A stretch of DNA of 64,000 nucleotides from Euryodendron excelsum (Eukaryota; Streptophyta; Magnoliopsida; Ericales; Pentaphylacaceae): positions 29,749,001 to 29,813,000 of the forward strand of contig CM065387.1 of the NCBI GenBank assembly GCA_033060915.1, written 5' to 3'. A program made the position numbers and the translations under genes. The stretch's first letter is position 1. Each line of letters starts with the position of its first letter. A model generated the notes under the pieces. That model had not been told where the DNA came from. It did no database searches and saw nothing but the letters and a program-made list of their open reading frames with translations. Below are positions 10,321 to 23,370 of this stretch, one piece after another.

Positions 10321-11134
10321 CAAAGGGATACGTGGGCAATCTTCATAGGTGCGGTCACAATACTTTTCAAACTTTCAATTCCACCCTCATGGGTGTGGTT
10401 TTCAAAATCTTTTCAAATCTCAAATTCCCATCTACTTTCAAACTTTCTATTTTCAAATTTCTATTTCCAAATTTTCAAACTTTCCAATTTGAATTCTATT
10501 TCTTCAAATCTATTTTCAAATCAAATCAATTTCAAATCAATTTCTTTTCAAACCAAATCTATTTTTCAATTCTCTTAACTTGCATTTGCATATCATGCAT
10601 TATGTTAGTTTTCAAACATTGTTTTTCTAAAGTGAATAAGATTGAATGTATGTTAATTAAAGACTCTCATAGGTGAATCTAGGGTAGATTGACATGTAGG
10701 TACCGAAAGGGCGGGGTAGGGTGATGGCTTAGTGCGTCTTCCCTACACGTAACCAACCTCCGAACCTAGATCATTGTTTTCAAAGACCAAAAGGAGTTAT
10801 TTTTCTAAAAAAGGGCTAAATGTTTTCCAAAGGTTACCAAAAAATCTGTTTTTCTTAAAAACCCTCTCTCGAGGAGATATTTTCAAAATCGTTTTCCAAA
10901 ACCCTAAGTGTAGTCTTCGGATTATGCTTAGTTTTTAGGTGACCTAACTCACCTTAATCAAGTTAGGTGGTGACTCCGAATCTTTTTCAAAAGCCCTTTA
11001 TTCAAACCAGTTTTTCAATTCAAACCTAGTCGCACTCATTCTTCTAGGAGGGTGAGTTTTAACAAGAAAGTACAGCATTTTTCTCACTTGTGTGAGTATT
11101 CCTCGAGTGCGAAAAATCTAGGCGCGACACTTAT

Positions 11135-12783
11135 TATGAATTCCTAATGAATGAGTTAAGGCCAAACTTTGAAGCTATACCACGATGTGGTATTGGTTGA
11201 CTTTGTACTCAATGCTTTGTAGTTTAGTTTTTAATTTTAATTTTTTTTAATTTTTTTTGTTTTTAATTATGAGTTGCGATGTTGGATATAAGAACGAATA
11301 ATCATATGCATTGATACATTTGAGTATGATTTCTTATTCTTCTTCTAATATTCTTGCAATTGTTTGAATCTCTCTCGAACGCATGAGTTGAGAGGATTAA
11401 TTTCATATGCAACTATCATAGCATTATGGTATCATCCTTAGCTATCTTTTATGATTATATCCTACATGAGTGGAGATTTACCTTGTGAGCTTTAGATCTA
11501 TTAATGCTTTTTAGAGTGTTTACATTTACTCAAGAATAATTTGTTCATCTTCCATTCATTCAATAGCTTCATTAAGTTTGTTCTTGATTCATATGTTGAA
11601 TACTGATTAGAGTTGTTGACACTTGTACTCTTTTGAATTTCACTTTTATGTATTTCGGATATGATTTTAGGCCATTTTTCTTATTTCGAGCCACAGATTT
11701 TCTGGTTGAATGCATTCCCTTGGAACCATGTTAAACCTATATTTGAGGTGATCTTTGTTAAAATACACCATTGTAAAAGTATTCCCCTAGTATAAAGACA
11801 TAAGTATCTTCACTTGTGAGAATGTCATTGAAAGAAGGGTTATATGTTTGTGATGTGAAAAGAAAAAGAATAAACTAGCAAAGAAAGCAAAAGAAGGGAA
11901 GAGCAAGAGAAAGAAAAGAAAAAAAATAAAGAGGTTAGATTTTGAAAAAAAGAAAGAAAAAAGAAGCAAGAAAAAAAGAAAAAAAATGAAACATCCAATG
12001 AAATTAGGAATTGGAATTGTGTTCTCACAGATCACTACATGCCTTGATCACACATGTCTTGAACCATTTATCCTTTCCTTTCCTATCTTATATCTCTTGG
12101 CCAAAGTTACAACCGTAAAAAGTCCTAGTTTGATCTGGATACTACATGTCCGTGGATTCATTTTGAGTACAAGTTATATTTTGTCAATTACTTTGATTAG
12201 TGTTTAGTTTTGAATATTCTTTCATGAAGCTATGCCAAGTCGAATACACTTATACCTTATCGATTCTTGTTGTTGGATTGCTCTTTTGAGTTTCATTATA
12301 TTTAATTTATTTTGATGAGCTTTCCATTGCGAGTACCTTGTTTGTTCATTTTATTATGAGTGTATGCCTGGAGAGGGTTGACATCGAGACTTGAAGGATA
12401 TAATTATTTTACTTAGTTATGGGTGAGTTCTAATGTGTTGATACGCCATACACACACATTGACTCTCACTTATGTTATTTGAGATTTATTCTAATTTTTG
12501 TATTAAGTAATGAAGGGAAAGATGGATGATATATCTTGGATTATCTTTTGCATAGAATTATTTGTGCTAACTATCTATTTTGTAGGTCATATTTTGATGT
12601 TTGTGGGTAACATCACTAGAAACCCTCACGAGACATCACTTGTCCACTAGGGTTAACCTAGGGGTTTAAAGGCTTGATGCATAGGCTAAATACATTCGTG
12701 ACTCTTACGAAAGTAGAGATTATGTTTTTGGTTTTAGTAGTTTGCTAGGGACTAGCAAAAATCTAGTTGGGGGGGGGGGGGTG
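11135..12783 (+). mobile_element. AT-rich internal part of the 2976-14301 element
   Basis: After the first few codons continuing the gag-like reading, no gene is recognised. The interval contains A/G-rich low complexity (about 11855-11990) and ends with a run of 13 G (12769-12781) directly before the 3' LTR. That run is the likely plus-strand priming tract. Open frames over the A/G tract are composition artefacts. Confidence 0.6.
12769..12781 (+). promoter_or_regulatory. Poly-G polypurine tract
   Basis: Thirteen consecutive G follow ATCTAGTT and lie 2 bp before the 3' LTR start (TGATTG, 12784). This is the position of a polypurine tract. The length of the run is prone to sequencing or slippage error. 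Confidence 0.65.
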
Positions 12784-14301
12784 TGATTGTGCTTCAAAAG
12801 TGTGATTATAAGGCCTTACCTAGTGCTTTGTTAGTGTTAGTTTATGATTTTATATGTGGTTTTAGTTATGTTGTAGTACTAACTAAGTTTATTATGCTTT
12901 GTATAGGTTTTAAGCTTAAATGGGAGGATTTCGGATACATTTTGGACATAAGCTTTGAGAGGATGCTGCTAGAGTACAAACTGCTGAAGTTGTAGTATAA
13001 GTTGTTGAAGTACGCAGAGCTGAAACTTTGAAAGGCCATATCTCTCAAACCAAGAAGGCCATCAGGGCTCATAATATGTCGATTTTATACAACTTTTCGA
13101 GATCTACAACTTTTGTGAAGGCACCCTGGCCGTCCAGGGCGTCCGGATGGGCCGTTTGGACGGGCAGTGGCCGTGTTGGTGAAACTGTGAAAATTTTTCC
13201 AAGTGTTGAGACCCGTCTGGACGCCCTTGGGACCCCGTTCAGACGCCCCATCACCAGACCCGTCGGGATGCCCTCCAGAGCCATTCGAACTCCCCACCGT
13301 GGGCCAGAAATCTATTAGGATTAAAATTAAGGTCTTTTTAAGCCCATAGGAGTTCTTTTTAAGTGGGGGAGAGTTAGAAAACTTTATAGAGAGTTAGGAA
13401 ACCTTAGAAATAGAGTAGTTTTAGGAGTAGGAGTAGTTTTATTGATCTTTTCACCTTTCAAGAATCCTAATTTTTGTATTCAGTTAGTTTTTCTTTATAT
13501 TCAAGATTGGATGTTCTTTCAATTGTTGCAAGCTATCAATATACTTTTCGTGTGCTTTCTTATGGCTTTAAGTTGCTAAATCTTTTTCTTAGCATGGATT
13601 GAAAAAGTAAGTAGGTTACATGTAGATATTCAAGATAATTATTTATTTTTCAAGATTTCAAGATCTTGGATCAAGATTTATTTTCTTGCCCATGAATATC
13701 TTCGAAAACAATATTCTTGATCATATCTAGCATGTATATATAGACTGATTTGCAAGCAGGGATACGTATACCTAGAATTTCTGATAAGGGTATTGATTAT
13801 AATTGTTTACATATTCCTAATAGGAGTACTTTAGAAATCTATTATTCTTGATTAAGCTTCAAACATACTTTGTAGACAGGTTTATAAACTGAGACAGGTC
13901 TGAATGGGACCCTGGCATGAACACTAGTAAATAACTGAATATCAACTCAAAAAGGGTAATCAAATCTTGAGATTCTTTACTCACAGCTCTCTTGGGGACA
14001 TACTTGTAGGCCTATTAACTGGATCAATCCTACCAAGACCTTTTGTTAATCGTTATTTAATCAAGCTTTCTTAGTATAAATTTATTTTCATTGTCTAGAA
14101 TAATTTCTCAAACCAAATCTCAAATCAAAATTTTTCTTTACATTTTAGAGTTGTTTTTCTTGAGAGTTCTATTTTTCCAAAGTGAGTTTTACTAGATTCC
14201 ATCCATACTTCCTGTGGTTTGACCTTGGACTTACCGAGATATTATTACTGCATTGCAACCGTACACTAACGGATATAAATTACACTATTCAGGAGCGATC
14301 A
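12784..14301 (+). repeat. 3' LTR (1.5-kb family)
   Basis: It matches 2976-4490 from TGATTGTGCTTC to the terminal CAGGAGCGATCA. Scattered substitutions separate the two copies, so the insertion is old but not ancient. The right duplication TCAAC follows at 14302-14306. Confidence 0.88.
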
Positions 14302-14306
14302 TCAAC

Positions 14307-14665
14307 CGCCCAAAAAGATTTGGCTCATTCCAGTCATTTGACAGTTGAGAACATGGTCGCTAACCACCTCAGTAGTAGAGGCTTCCAACATGGGGAAAGG
14401 ACTGGGGGCACAATTATATGGTGATCTTCATCTGCAACAATTTAACAGTTAGCATTATACTCGTAGGATAGGATATTGTCCCCCTCTAAAGAAGACTAAC
14501 CAAAAAGGTCGACCCAAATTCCAACCATTAAGCAGCAGACAACAATCAATAGTCCATCATCCCTGCAAATCAGTTCAAATCCTAGAGGAGTCACTATCAA
14601 GCTTGTTTCACAAAAAAGATGCCTCAGACCTAGGCACTGATCCTTCAACATTAGCTTATCTTTCT
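14307..14665 (+). mobile_element. Interior sequence of the old Ogre-like copy (right flank)
   Basis: This is the continuation of the sequence interrupted at 2975. No reliable coding reading was found and no family match was recognised. It ends where a minus-strand LTR begins (TGTCGCGCCC at 14666). Confidence 0.35.
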
Positions 14666-16562
14666 TGTCGCGCCCAGATTTTTGCACTCGAGGAATACAC
14701 ACACAAGCGGGAAAAACACTGTACTCTCTCATTAGAACTCACCCTCCTAGAAGAATGAGTGCGACTAGATTTGAATTGAAAATTAATTTGAATAAAGGGC
14801 TTTTAGAAAGCAATTGGAGTTGCCACCTAACTTGATTAAGGTGAGTTAGGTCACCTAAAAACTAAGCACAATCCGAAGACTACACTTAAAGTTTTTAGAA
14901 AACGATTTTTGAAAAACATCCTCAAGAGAGGGTTTTTAAGAAAATAGGTTATTTGGCAACCTTTGGAAAACATTTAAGCCCTTTTTGAAAAATAACTCCG
15001 TTTTTGGTCTTTTGAAAATAGTGATCCTAGGTTCAGAGGTTGGTTACCTGTAGGGAAGAAGCATTAAGCCATCACCCTACCCCGTTCTTGCGGTAGCTAC
15101 ATGTCTATTTACCCTCAATTCACCTATGAGAGTCTTCAACTAATAACTATTCAATCCTATCCACTTTAGAAAATAATTCTTGAAAAGAAACTAGCATGAT
15201 GCATGATATGTAAGTGCAAGAGAAAGATTTGATTTGAAAATAGATTTGGAAATAGATTTGAAAAGAAAGAAATAGAAGTTTGAAATTAGAAAGAAGGTTT
15301 TGAAAATTGAAATTGAAGATTGAAAATAGATTTTTAGAATTGGAAGTTGGAAATAGAACATAGAATTGGAAATTGGAAATTTGAAAAAGGTTGTGGGATT
15401 GAAAATTGGAAAAAGGTTGTGACTGCACCCATAAGGGTTGCCTACGTATCCTTTTGGAGGAGTCAGGTTAGCCGTAGTTCGGACAAGAGTCCGATAGAAA
15501 ATAGAAAGTTGGATTCGAAAAAGGATTTGATTTGAATTTAGAATAGAAGATTGGAGATTGGAATTTGGAAAGATAGAACTTAGGAGAAAGATTTGGACTT
15601 GTTTTGGAAAGATTGAAATTTGGGAATCCTAGACTTAGGGAAGATAGGATTTAGAAAGACTTGAGGTTTAAGGAAGATTTGACTCGACTCGGAAGAGTTT
15701 AGAAGATTAGAAAGGAATGGATTTAGGAAGGGTTCGAATTAGGAAAGTGTCATTTGAGGAAAGTTTTGGTTCAGGCAAGATTTCGAATTAGGAAAGTTTC
15801 ATTTTAGGAAAATTTTGAAATAGGAAAGTTTTGAATTTGGAATGTTTTGAAATAAGGAAGTTTTGAATTTGGAATGTTTTAAACTAGGGAAGTTTTGAAA
15901 GTAAGAAAGTTTTGAGTTTAGAAAGTTTTAGATTTGGAAAGATTTGAAGTTTAAAAAAGTTTAGAATTTTAGAAAGATTTGGGTTTAGAAATTTTTAACT
16001 TAAGAAAGTTTTGATTTTAGAAAGCTTTGGATTTGGAAAGATTTGAAATTTAGAAAGTTTAGGATTTAGAAAGCTTTAGAGTTTGAGTTTTAGAAAATCT
16101 TGAGATTTAGGAAAGGTTTGAGTTTAGGAAAGATTTGAAACTTAGATTTGGAAAGTTTAGATTTGGAAAGGGATAGAATTAGGAAATGGTTAAATTAGGA
16201 AAGATGTGGACGTTGAGTTTTAAAATTTAGGAAAGATTTTTATGTTCAAGTTTTGGAAACTTAAGATTTAGGAAAGTAGAAGATTAGGAAGGAGTTGAAT
16301 TAGGAAAGATTTGGATTAGGAAGGGTTAAGATTCCTATTTCCTAAAACAAGGGATTGGATTTTGTTTCTAAAAGAGAAGGTTTGATTTTGTTTCCAAAAA
16401 CGGAGGATTGGATCTAATTTCCTAAACGGGAGATTGGATTTGATTTCCTAAAGGGAAGATTTGATTTGGCATGGAATTTAAAAGAGAAATTTTAGAAACC
16501 CTAGATTTGGAAGACTATAGTTTTGACGTAGAAAATAGGTTTTTGAAAATATAACTTTGACG
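14666..16562 (-). mobile_element. Truncated giant LTR, minus strand
   Basis: It reads TGTCGCGCCCAGATTTTTGC, the reverse complement of the family LTR end. It continues through the inverted GGTACC/ACATGTC block (about 15090), the GCACCCATAAGGGTTGCC block (about 15425) and the AAAG/TTTAGG repeats. It stops before the promoter half, so only about 1.9 kb of 3'-side LTR remains. A 16-bp palindrome lies at the break (16564-16579). No target duplication was found. Confidence 0.8.
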
Positions 16563-16563
16563 A

Positions 16564-16579
16564 TGGCAAAGCTTTGCCA
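16564..16579. repeat. Perfect 16-bp palindrome at an LTR break
   Basis: TGGCAAAGCTTTGCCA is its own reverse complement. It sits exactly where homology to the minus-strand LTR ends. Confidence 0.7.
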
Positions 16580-19142
16580 TAGTTCAAAGATCAATCACCA
16601 TAACTAAAGACCTTCCACAGACAAAAGAAGCCGTTGAAACAGTAGGGCAAAAGCAATAAGAAGATCTTTCATAATATACTTAGCCACAGAGTGTTGCACA
16701 AATAGTTGCCCTACCATATAAAAAATCATAGTCATAGTCTCACTTGGGGCAACACCACTGGTTTACCATAACGGAGCAATTCTTATAGGCAAAGTAGAAC
16801 TCCCTCTCTCTATCTTTGGGGAAACTCAAATCACCAAAGTGGTATGATCAACCTTGAGAGCGGCAGCCATCCACCACCTCTGGATTCTTTAGCAAAAAAG
16901 TTAAGCCTCATCATTTCCAACCTAGTAGAAAACCAGAAGCAAAGTTTGACACTAACTACAATGGTCCATCTTGAGTTCACAAAGTAGTGACAAAAGGAGC
17001 ATTGATGCCAGCACAGACAGACTGAAAGGTCTTTTTGGCACCCATCAACTCAGATTAGGTAAAGCACTACTATGTGTAATTGAAAACTTTGACAAAGCAA
17101 TGATAGTAATGATTGAAATGAAGAGAGACCCTCAATTCCTCTACCATACAGTTAAAAACATCCCCTTGTAAAACGCAATTGAGCTGATTACTTTCCTTCG
17201 AAAACCCAACTTAATGATCACCGCCTGTAATGGGTCGAGACAGAGTAAATAGGATAAAGGAAACAAAGAGCGAATATAGGTTTAAGGAGTGCCTAAGAGA
17301 GAAAGCCAAAAAAAAAAAAAAAAAGCATGACCTCGAGCACACAATGAAAACTCGAAAAGACACTGTGAGTAAAAAAGAGGAGGCATGCCAAGATACAAAA
17401 ACTGTCGACCTGGTGAAAATCTATAAGAACACCATGGTGCAAAAGTAATAGATTTGGGATCGTTGAAAAAAAAAAGACAAGATGTGAAGATCTAGCAAAG
17501 GAAACACAATAATTGGGGTATGTTTAAATCTAAAAACAAAAGGGGGAAAATAGAGAGTGAGTAGCAATAAGAGAGAGAGTCTAGCTGTCCAAGGTGATTA
17601 CAGGTCTTAAAAGCCAAGTAAAAGCAAAATGTTTTGAGTATTTATCCCTTCATTTCAAATACCCCATAGCCAAGCCCACATTATAGTCTAAGACCTTTCG
17701 GATCAGTCATTGCTATTATTGCTCTTTAAAAGAAGATGATTATATTTGAAATGCTCTATTTAGCAGAAATTCCAACTTAACTCTAGGCTCAATGTCAAAA
17801 GTAATATCAACAGTTTTCAACCAATGCATCAACTTCAGTTAGCAACGGATCTCATTATCAATCGTTCTTCGAAATCAAAGCACTCAATACTCCTATTCTC
17901 ATTTAGCAAGAAGTCATTTTCATCAGTATCAATGAGAGGAGTCAAGAAAAAAAGCGTGGCCTGAGGACATAGTGACAACCCTCTAGGATGCTATGGGTAA
18001 AAGAATAGGGTCATGGCAAGATACAAAACTACCGATGCAGTGAAAACCCAAAAATGGGTACTAACGTGCAAAAATGGTAGAATCAGAATCCGTGAAAACT
18101 TGTAAAGGCATGGGTGGCAAAAATGGTTAAATAAAAATTCCTTGATCAACAATCCAAGCAGCAGCAACAAGACAGTCTCTGCAAAATAGAAAAACCTCTC
18201 ACACCTCAACAATGGGTCAAGAGATGCCAACCTATAGGAAACCTACATTGGTAACAAGTTTTTAAACTCAGTATGGCAACGTAATGAGCACTAATATCAT
18301 AATTCATTTATTAAGATTAGTCTATTATATATTGATATTTGTTAATGAGATACTAAGATAGATACAAGTTCAAGGGGCACCTCCCGAAGCTTTCTCAAGA
18401 CTCTAAGGTGTCTCCGAACACGACATTCTGAAGTTACGGCAAGGTTCGACATCCAGCTTCCCAAGTTACAACTGACTGGGGCATAGTTAGAAGCTCAAGT
18501 CTATTCAACAAGCCGTATCAATCAAACATCATCGTAGCAATTTCTAACTGTGCAATGCATGCCCGCTGTGCACTAAGCTTTGTGGCATCCCAACTACCTA
18601 ATCCTCACCATTAAAACTCCTACAAATTAATCTGGGGCTACAGACTGTAACTCAAGCAACAAGTTATGCTTCTCCCAGACAAGAGATTAAATTATCCACA
18701 CTTCCTCCTCAACAAGAGCCAGGAATTGTCCATCAACGCTTCTCAACATGCCCCATAAACGGACTAGTATGCATTCTCGATATCTGTTAGATAGTCTTCA
18801 GATTACTCCTCCTGATCAATGGAGTTGGCTCAAGCTCAAGGCCTACCAGATGTATGGTCCCATCTCTCCAAACCACATCTCGACCAATCCAACATCTAAT
18901 TAGAAAGTTTAAGTATCTCTAGCACTGGCCTCGCCAAAAGTATCCTTAGGAGTCTCGCTAAGAAGCCCCCCACCAGCAATTACACTATAGGCCTCCTAAA
19001 AAAGTTACCCCAACCTTAACCTTAGCATAAGTTCTAGCAAGGGCAGTCTTAATATCTCCAACAGCCTCATATGGGGCATCTTCTATAGTAGCCCTAGCAA
19101 GGCCATCCTCTCCTCATCAGCAGCACTAGTCCTCTACTAGAC
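16580..19142 (+). mobile_element. Internal non-coding region of the old Ogre-like copy
   Basis: No gene is supported. The block GAAATGAAGAGAGACCCTC ... TACCATACAG (about 17117-17160), followed by GATCACCGCCTGTAATGGGT, parallels 574-617 and 46880-47000, so this is post-gag sequence of the family. The interval ends in TAGAC (19138-19142), the left duplication of the minus-strand solo LTR, and resumes at 23371. Confidence 0.5.
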
Positions 19143-22100
19143 TATCGCGCCCAGATTTTTCGCACTCGAGAAATACACACACAAGCGGAAAAAATACTAT
19201 ACTCTCTCGTTAGAACTCACCCTCCTAGAAGAATGAGTGTGACTAAGTTTGAATTGAAAAATTGGTTTGAATAAAGGGCTTTTGGAAAAAGTTTGGAGTC
19301 GCCACCTAACTTGATTAAGGTGAGTTAGGTCACCTAAAAACTAAGAATAATCCGAAGACTACACTTAGGGTTTTTGGAAAAGGTTTTTGAAAATATCTCC
19401 TTAAGAGAGGGTTTTTAAGAAAAACTGGTTGTTTGGCAACCTTTGGAAAACATTTAGCCCTTTTTAAAAAATAACTCTGTTTCTGGTCTTTCGAAAACAG
19501 TGATCCTAGGTTTGGAGGTTGGTTACGTGTAAGGAAGACGCACTAAGCCATCACCCTACCCCGCCCTTTCAGTACCTACATGTCAATCTACCCTAGATTC
19601 ACCTATGAGAGTCTTTAACTAACTAATGTTTAATCCTATCCACTTTATAAAACAATGTTTGAAAAAGACATGATGCATGATATGCAAGTGCTAAAAAAGA
19701 ATACTGAAAAATGGATTTGGAAAGAAATTGATTTGATTTTAGAAAAGATTTGAAAAGATATACTTGAAATTAGAAAATTTGAAAAATTAGAAATAGAGAT
19801 TTGGAAATAGAAATTTTAAATTGGAAGTTTGAAAATAGATTGGAGAGTCAAAAAGATGGTGGAGTTTGAGATTTGGAAAATATGGAGGAATTTGAAATTT
19901 GAAAGAAGTTGTGACTGCACCCATGAGGGTTACCTACGTATCCTTTTGGAGGAATCAGGTCAGTTGTAGTTCGGACAAGGGTTCGATTGAAAATAGAAGA
20001 GTTGATTGGAAGAAAGAGATTGAATTGGAAATTGGATTAAATGATTGAGAGATTGAACTTTGATTGGAAGATTTGAAAAGACTTGACTTTGGAAAACTTG
20101 ATTTTAGGAAACCTAGACTTAGGAAAGAGAGAATTTAGGAAGGATTTGAGATTTGATTCGAATGTTGGACTTGGAAGATTTAGGAAAGGATTGGATTTAG
20201 GAAAGATTCGAATTAGGAAAGTTTCAAATTAGGAAAGTGTCATTTTAGGAAAGTTTCAGAATTAGGAAATGTTTTGAAATTAGGAAAGTTTTCAAATTAG
20301 GAGAGTTTCGAAATTAGGAAAGTTTTGAATTTGGAATGTTTCAACTTAGGAAAGTTTTGAATTAAGAAAGTTTCATTTTAAGAAAGATTTGAATTAAGAA
20401 AGTTTCAAAATTAGGAAAGTTTTGAATTAAGAAAGTTTCGTTTTTGGAAAGATTTGAATTAAGAAAGTTTCAAAATTAGGAAAGCTTTGAATTAAGAAAG
20501 TTTAAGATTTAGAAATTTTTGAATTAGGAAAATTTCAACTTAGAAAAGTTTTGAAATAGGAAAGTTTTGAAAATTGGAAAGTTTAGAAAACAAGAAAGTT
20601 TTGAAAATAGGAAAGTTTTGAGTTTAGAAAGTTTTGAAATTTGGAAAGATTCGAAATTTAGAAAGTTTAAGATTTAGAAAGATTAGAGTTTGAATTTGAG
20701 AAAATCTTAAGATTAGGAAAGGGTTTGAGTTTAGGAAAGATTTGAAAAGTTAAGATTTGGAAAGGGGGTAGAATTATGAAAGGGTTGAATTAGGAAAGGT
20801 TTGAAAGTTGGGTTTTAAAATTTAGGAAAGATTTTTATGTTCAAGTTTTGAAAACTTAAGATTTAGGAAAGGAGAAGATTAGAAAGAGTTGAATTAGGAA
20901 AGATTTGGATGAGGAAGGGTTAAGAATCCTATTTCCTAAAACAAGGGATTGGATTTTGTTTCTAAAAGAGAAGGTTTGATTTTGTTTCCAAAAGCAGAGG
21001 ATTGGATCTAGTTTCCTAAAGGGAAGATTGAATTTGGGCAAGGATTTGGAAGGGGAAAGTTTTAAAAACCCTAGATTTAGAAAGCTATAGTTTTGACATA
21101 GAAAAGAGGTTTTGAAAATATGTATAGTTTGGATGTGAAAAAGGAAGATTTTGGAAACCTAGGTTTGGGGCAAAGTTTGAAAACCATGTTTTTGGGAAGA
21201 AAATTAGGGTTTCTTAATGGTTAGCTTTAAGGCTTAACTTGGGCTCTAAGGAAAGAGTTTTTGGAAAGTGCGTTTTTGAAAACGAAGATTTTTAGAAAGG
21301 AATCGTAGGGAGGAGTTTTTGGAAAGTATGTTTTTGGAAACGAGTTTTTTGGAAGGAAATCCTAGAGAGGAGTTTCTAGAGAGAAGATTTTGGGAAGAGA
21401 GCTTTTAGGAAGATTTTTGGGGAACGGTTTTGGAAAGTGGATTTTGGAGAGAGTATTTTGGAAAGGAATTGAAAAGGGAGTTTTGAAAAATAGATTTTGA
21501 AAGAGAGTTTTTGGAAGGTATTAAAAATGTTACACTTTCCTAAAGCGATTCTAACCATAAGAAGGCTAGAACCACTTTAAGAAAGTGGTTTTGAAAACAA
21601 CAAGGGTTGAAAATATGGACCATATTGGTCACTTTGAATGTAACACTTTCCTAAAGCAACCCTAGCCATGGAAAGGCTAGAATCACCCTACGATTGTAAT
21701 TTTGAAAACAAGTTTTGAAAAATGAGATTTTGATGCAATTTTGAAAACAAGTTTGAAAACGATTTTGAAAACGATTTTTGGAAGATGCATGATCATGATA
21801 TGCACAATGCAATTTTTGGGTCGTGAACATATAAGGTTAAGGCTTCACCACATAATCAAGGGGGCCGGACCCATGTAGTCTCCGGTTGGCCTAAAGGAAA
21901 GCCCTCGACACGGTGACCCGCCGATAGTCTAATCCTACATATGGACCGGGAGTCCCCTTGTTTCAAGCATGCAAAGAAAGGGGGGAAAGAGATGGAGAAT
22001 TAAAATAGAGAAAACCCAAGTGGGTTAGGAGAGAGAGAAGAGAGGGGGCAGTGCGGAAATTTAAATAGAGAGCCTTTTGTATGTCTTGTTTATTTTGCAT

Positions 22101-23370
22101 GACTTGCTTGTCTTCGATCTTCGCTTCACTTCAGTCGTGATCTTCGAGGGCTCGTCTTTAATCTTCAAGGCTTCGGTTTGTAGCTCTTCAAATCTTCAAA
22201 GGAGGGTTGGAGGCTAGTATATAAGTGCATGGGGAGGTGTATAAGTGTATATGAGGCTAGGGTTTAGTGTGTGGTGGCTAGGGTTTGGAAAACCTAGGGA
22301 GGCTAGGGTTTTTGGAGAGTTCGAGCTCTGTATATCAAATATTGGTGTTTTTAGACTGACTTTGCGGATCACTTTTACGCTGGAAGAGGCTTTGTATTTA
22401 TAGAGGTTGGACAAACCTGGCGCCTGTTGTAGTGGCGCTAGGGCAAAATTGCTCTTGGTACCACTAGGAGTGGCGCCAGCTAGTTGGGAAAGTTTGTAAG
22501 TCGGCAAGCAACGTATCTTTGACTAGATTTGGGCACCTGTACTAGTGACTACCATGCAATTTTTAGCCTGGCTTCACTAGGAGTGACTCCGGAAAGTTCG
22601 AAAATGATTTGAGGGACCGGGAATGACTCGAAAGGCTGGAAAAGAGTAGGAACACTTAAAACAGTGTCCTGGAGGTATTTGACTTGAAAAGTGAGGGTAG
22701 GATGTGTCAGAAGGGTTGACCGGGCCTTTAGGGGCAAAACGATCAATCGGATCGGGAAGATACCGGGACGAACTTGGACTATCCTGGAAGAAGACTTAAG
22801 ATTTGGAAAAATTATTCAAAATGCTCCCAAAGGTTGCCAATTTGATGCCCAGAGCCGGTGTGATCGGAAAAGGTGACCGGCCCACTAGGGGCGAAATGGT
22901 CATTTCGCACCAGGTTTGCCGGAACTGACTCAGAATGATCCGGAATGATAAAGAAAGGTTGATAGTACTATAAAAATCATTCTCGGGAAGTTACCGGTTT
23001 GATACCCAGAGCCGGTGTGGTCGGAAAAGGAGACCGGCCCACTAGGGGCAAAATGGTCATTTTGTACCGGGTTTGCCGGAATTAACTCAGAATGATCCGG
23101 AAAAGTAGAGGAAGGTTGAGAATACTATAAGAAGTATTCTCGGGAGGTTACCGGTTTGATACCTAGAGCCGGTGTGGTTCTTGGGGTATTCGGATGCCTA
23201 GGGACAAAACGGTCATTTAGCTTCAAGTGGGCCCTACGGGCCCGGGAAGCGACTGGTGGACTAAATTCAAGTTAAAAAGGCGGGCTTAGAGTCTAAATAT
23301 GCATGTGATGTGTGAAAGTGAGCTTGGTCAACTTGGAGATTGCCGAGCGGGCAAAAATGGGGTGCTTACA
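19143..23370 (-). mobile_element. Solo giant LTR, minus strand (4,228 bp)
   Basis: Read on the minus strand it begins TGTAAGCACCCC (23370 downward) and ends GGGCGCGATA at 19143, so the terminal CA has mutated to TA. A perfect 5-bp duplication TAGAC flanks it (19138-19142 and 23371-23375). It carries the family landmarks in inverted order: terminal block, C-poor repeats, conserved block (about 21785-22000), TATA box (22395-22402) and CCGGCTCTGGGTATC repeats (about 22850-23180). No internal sequence is present. Confidence 0.9.
22395..22402 (-). promoter_or_regulatory. TATA box of the minus-strand solo LTR
   Basis: TATTTATA on the plus strand is TATAAATA on the minus strand, in the family context CTATAAATACAAAG. 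Confidence 0.7.

Larger units (their letters stand above)
5797..11129 (+). mobile_element. Solo giant LTR, Ogre-like family (5,333 bp)
   Basis: It starts TGTAAGCACCCC and ends GGCGCGACA. A perfect 5-bp duplication CTTAT flanks it (5792-5796 and 11130-11134). No internal region is present, which fits LTR-LTR recombination. In order it contains an 81-bp tandem array (about 6004-6525), a 157-bp array (about 6776-7270), an inverted repeat (7634-7656), a TATA box (7710-7717), a conserved block (about 8130-8340), G-poor pyrimidine repeats (about 8600-10320) and the conserved terminal 800 bp. It is about 1.1 kb longer than LTRs 38846-43031 and 49683-53886, and the two arrays appear to account for much of the difference. 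Confidence 0.92.
2976..14301 (+). mobile_element. Non-autonomous Ty3/gypsy-like LTR element hosting a solo LTR
   Basis: Two near-identical about 1.5-kb LTRs (2976-4490 and 12784-14301), both TG...CA, flank the unit. A perfect 5-bp target duplication TCAAC lies at 2971-2975 and 14302-14306. A tRNA-primer-like site lies 5 bp inside the 5' LTR and a 13-G run 2 bp before the 3' LTR. Without the solo LTR nested at 5797-11129 and one duplication, the element is about 6.0 kb. The interior has only a gag-like remnant (about 4790-5796) and AT-rich non-coding DNA. No RT or integrase is visible. It is best described as a LARD or TR-GAG type non-autonomous element. Its PBS type resembles that reported for Athila and related gypsy lineages, but the lineage is not proven. 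Confidence 0.88.

Noticed and set aside
11787..12035. Phe/Leu-rich minus-strand frames
   Set aside because: They translate an A/G-rich low-complexity tract. They look like membrane proteins only because of composition.
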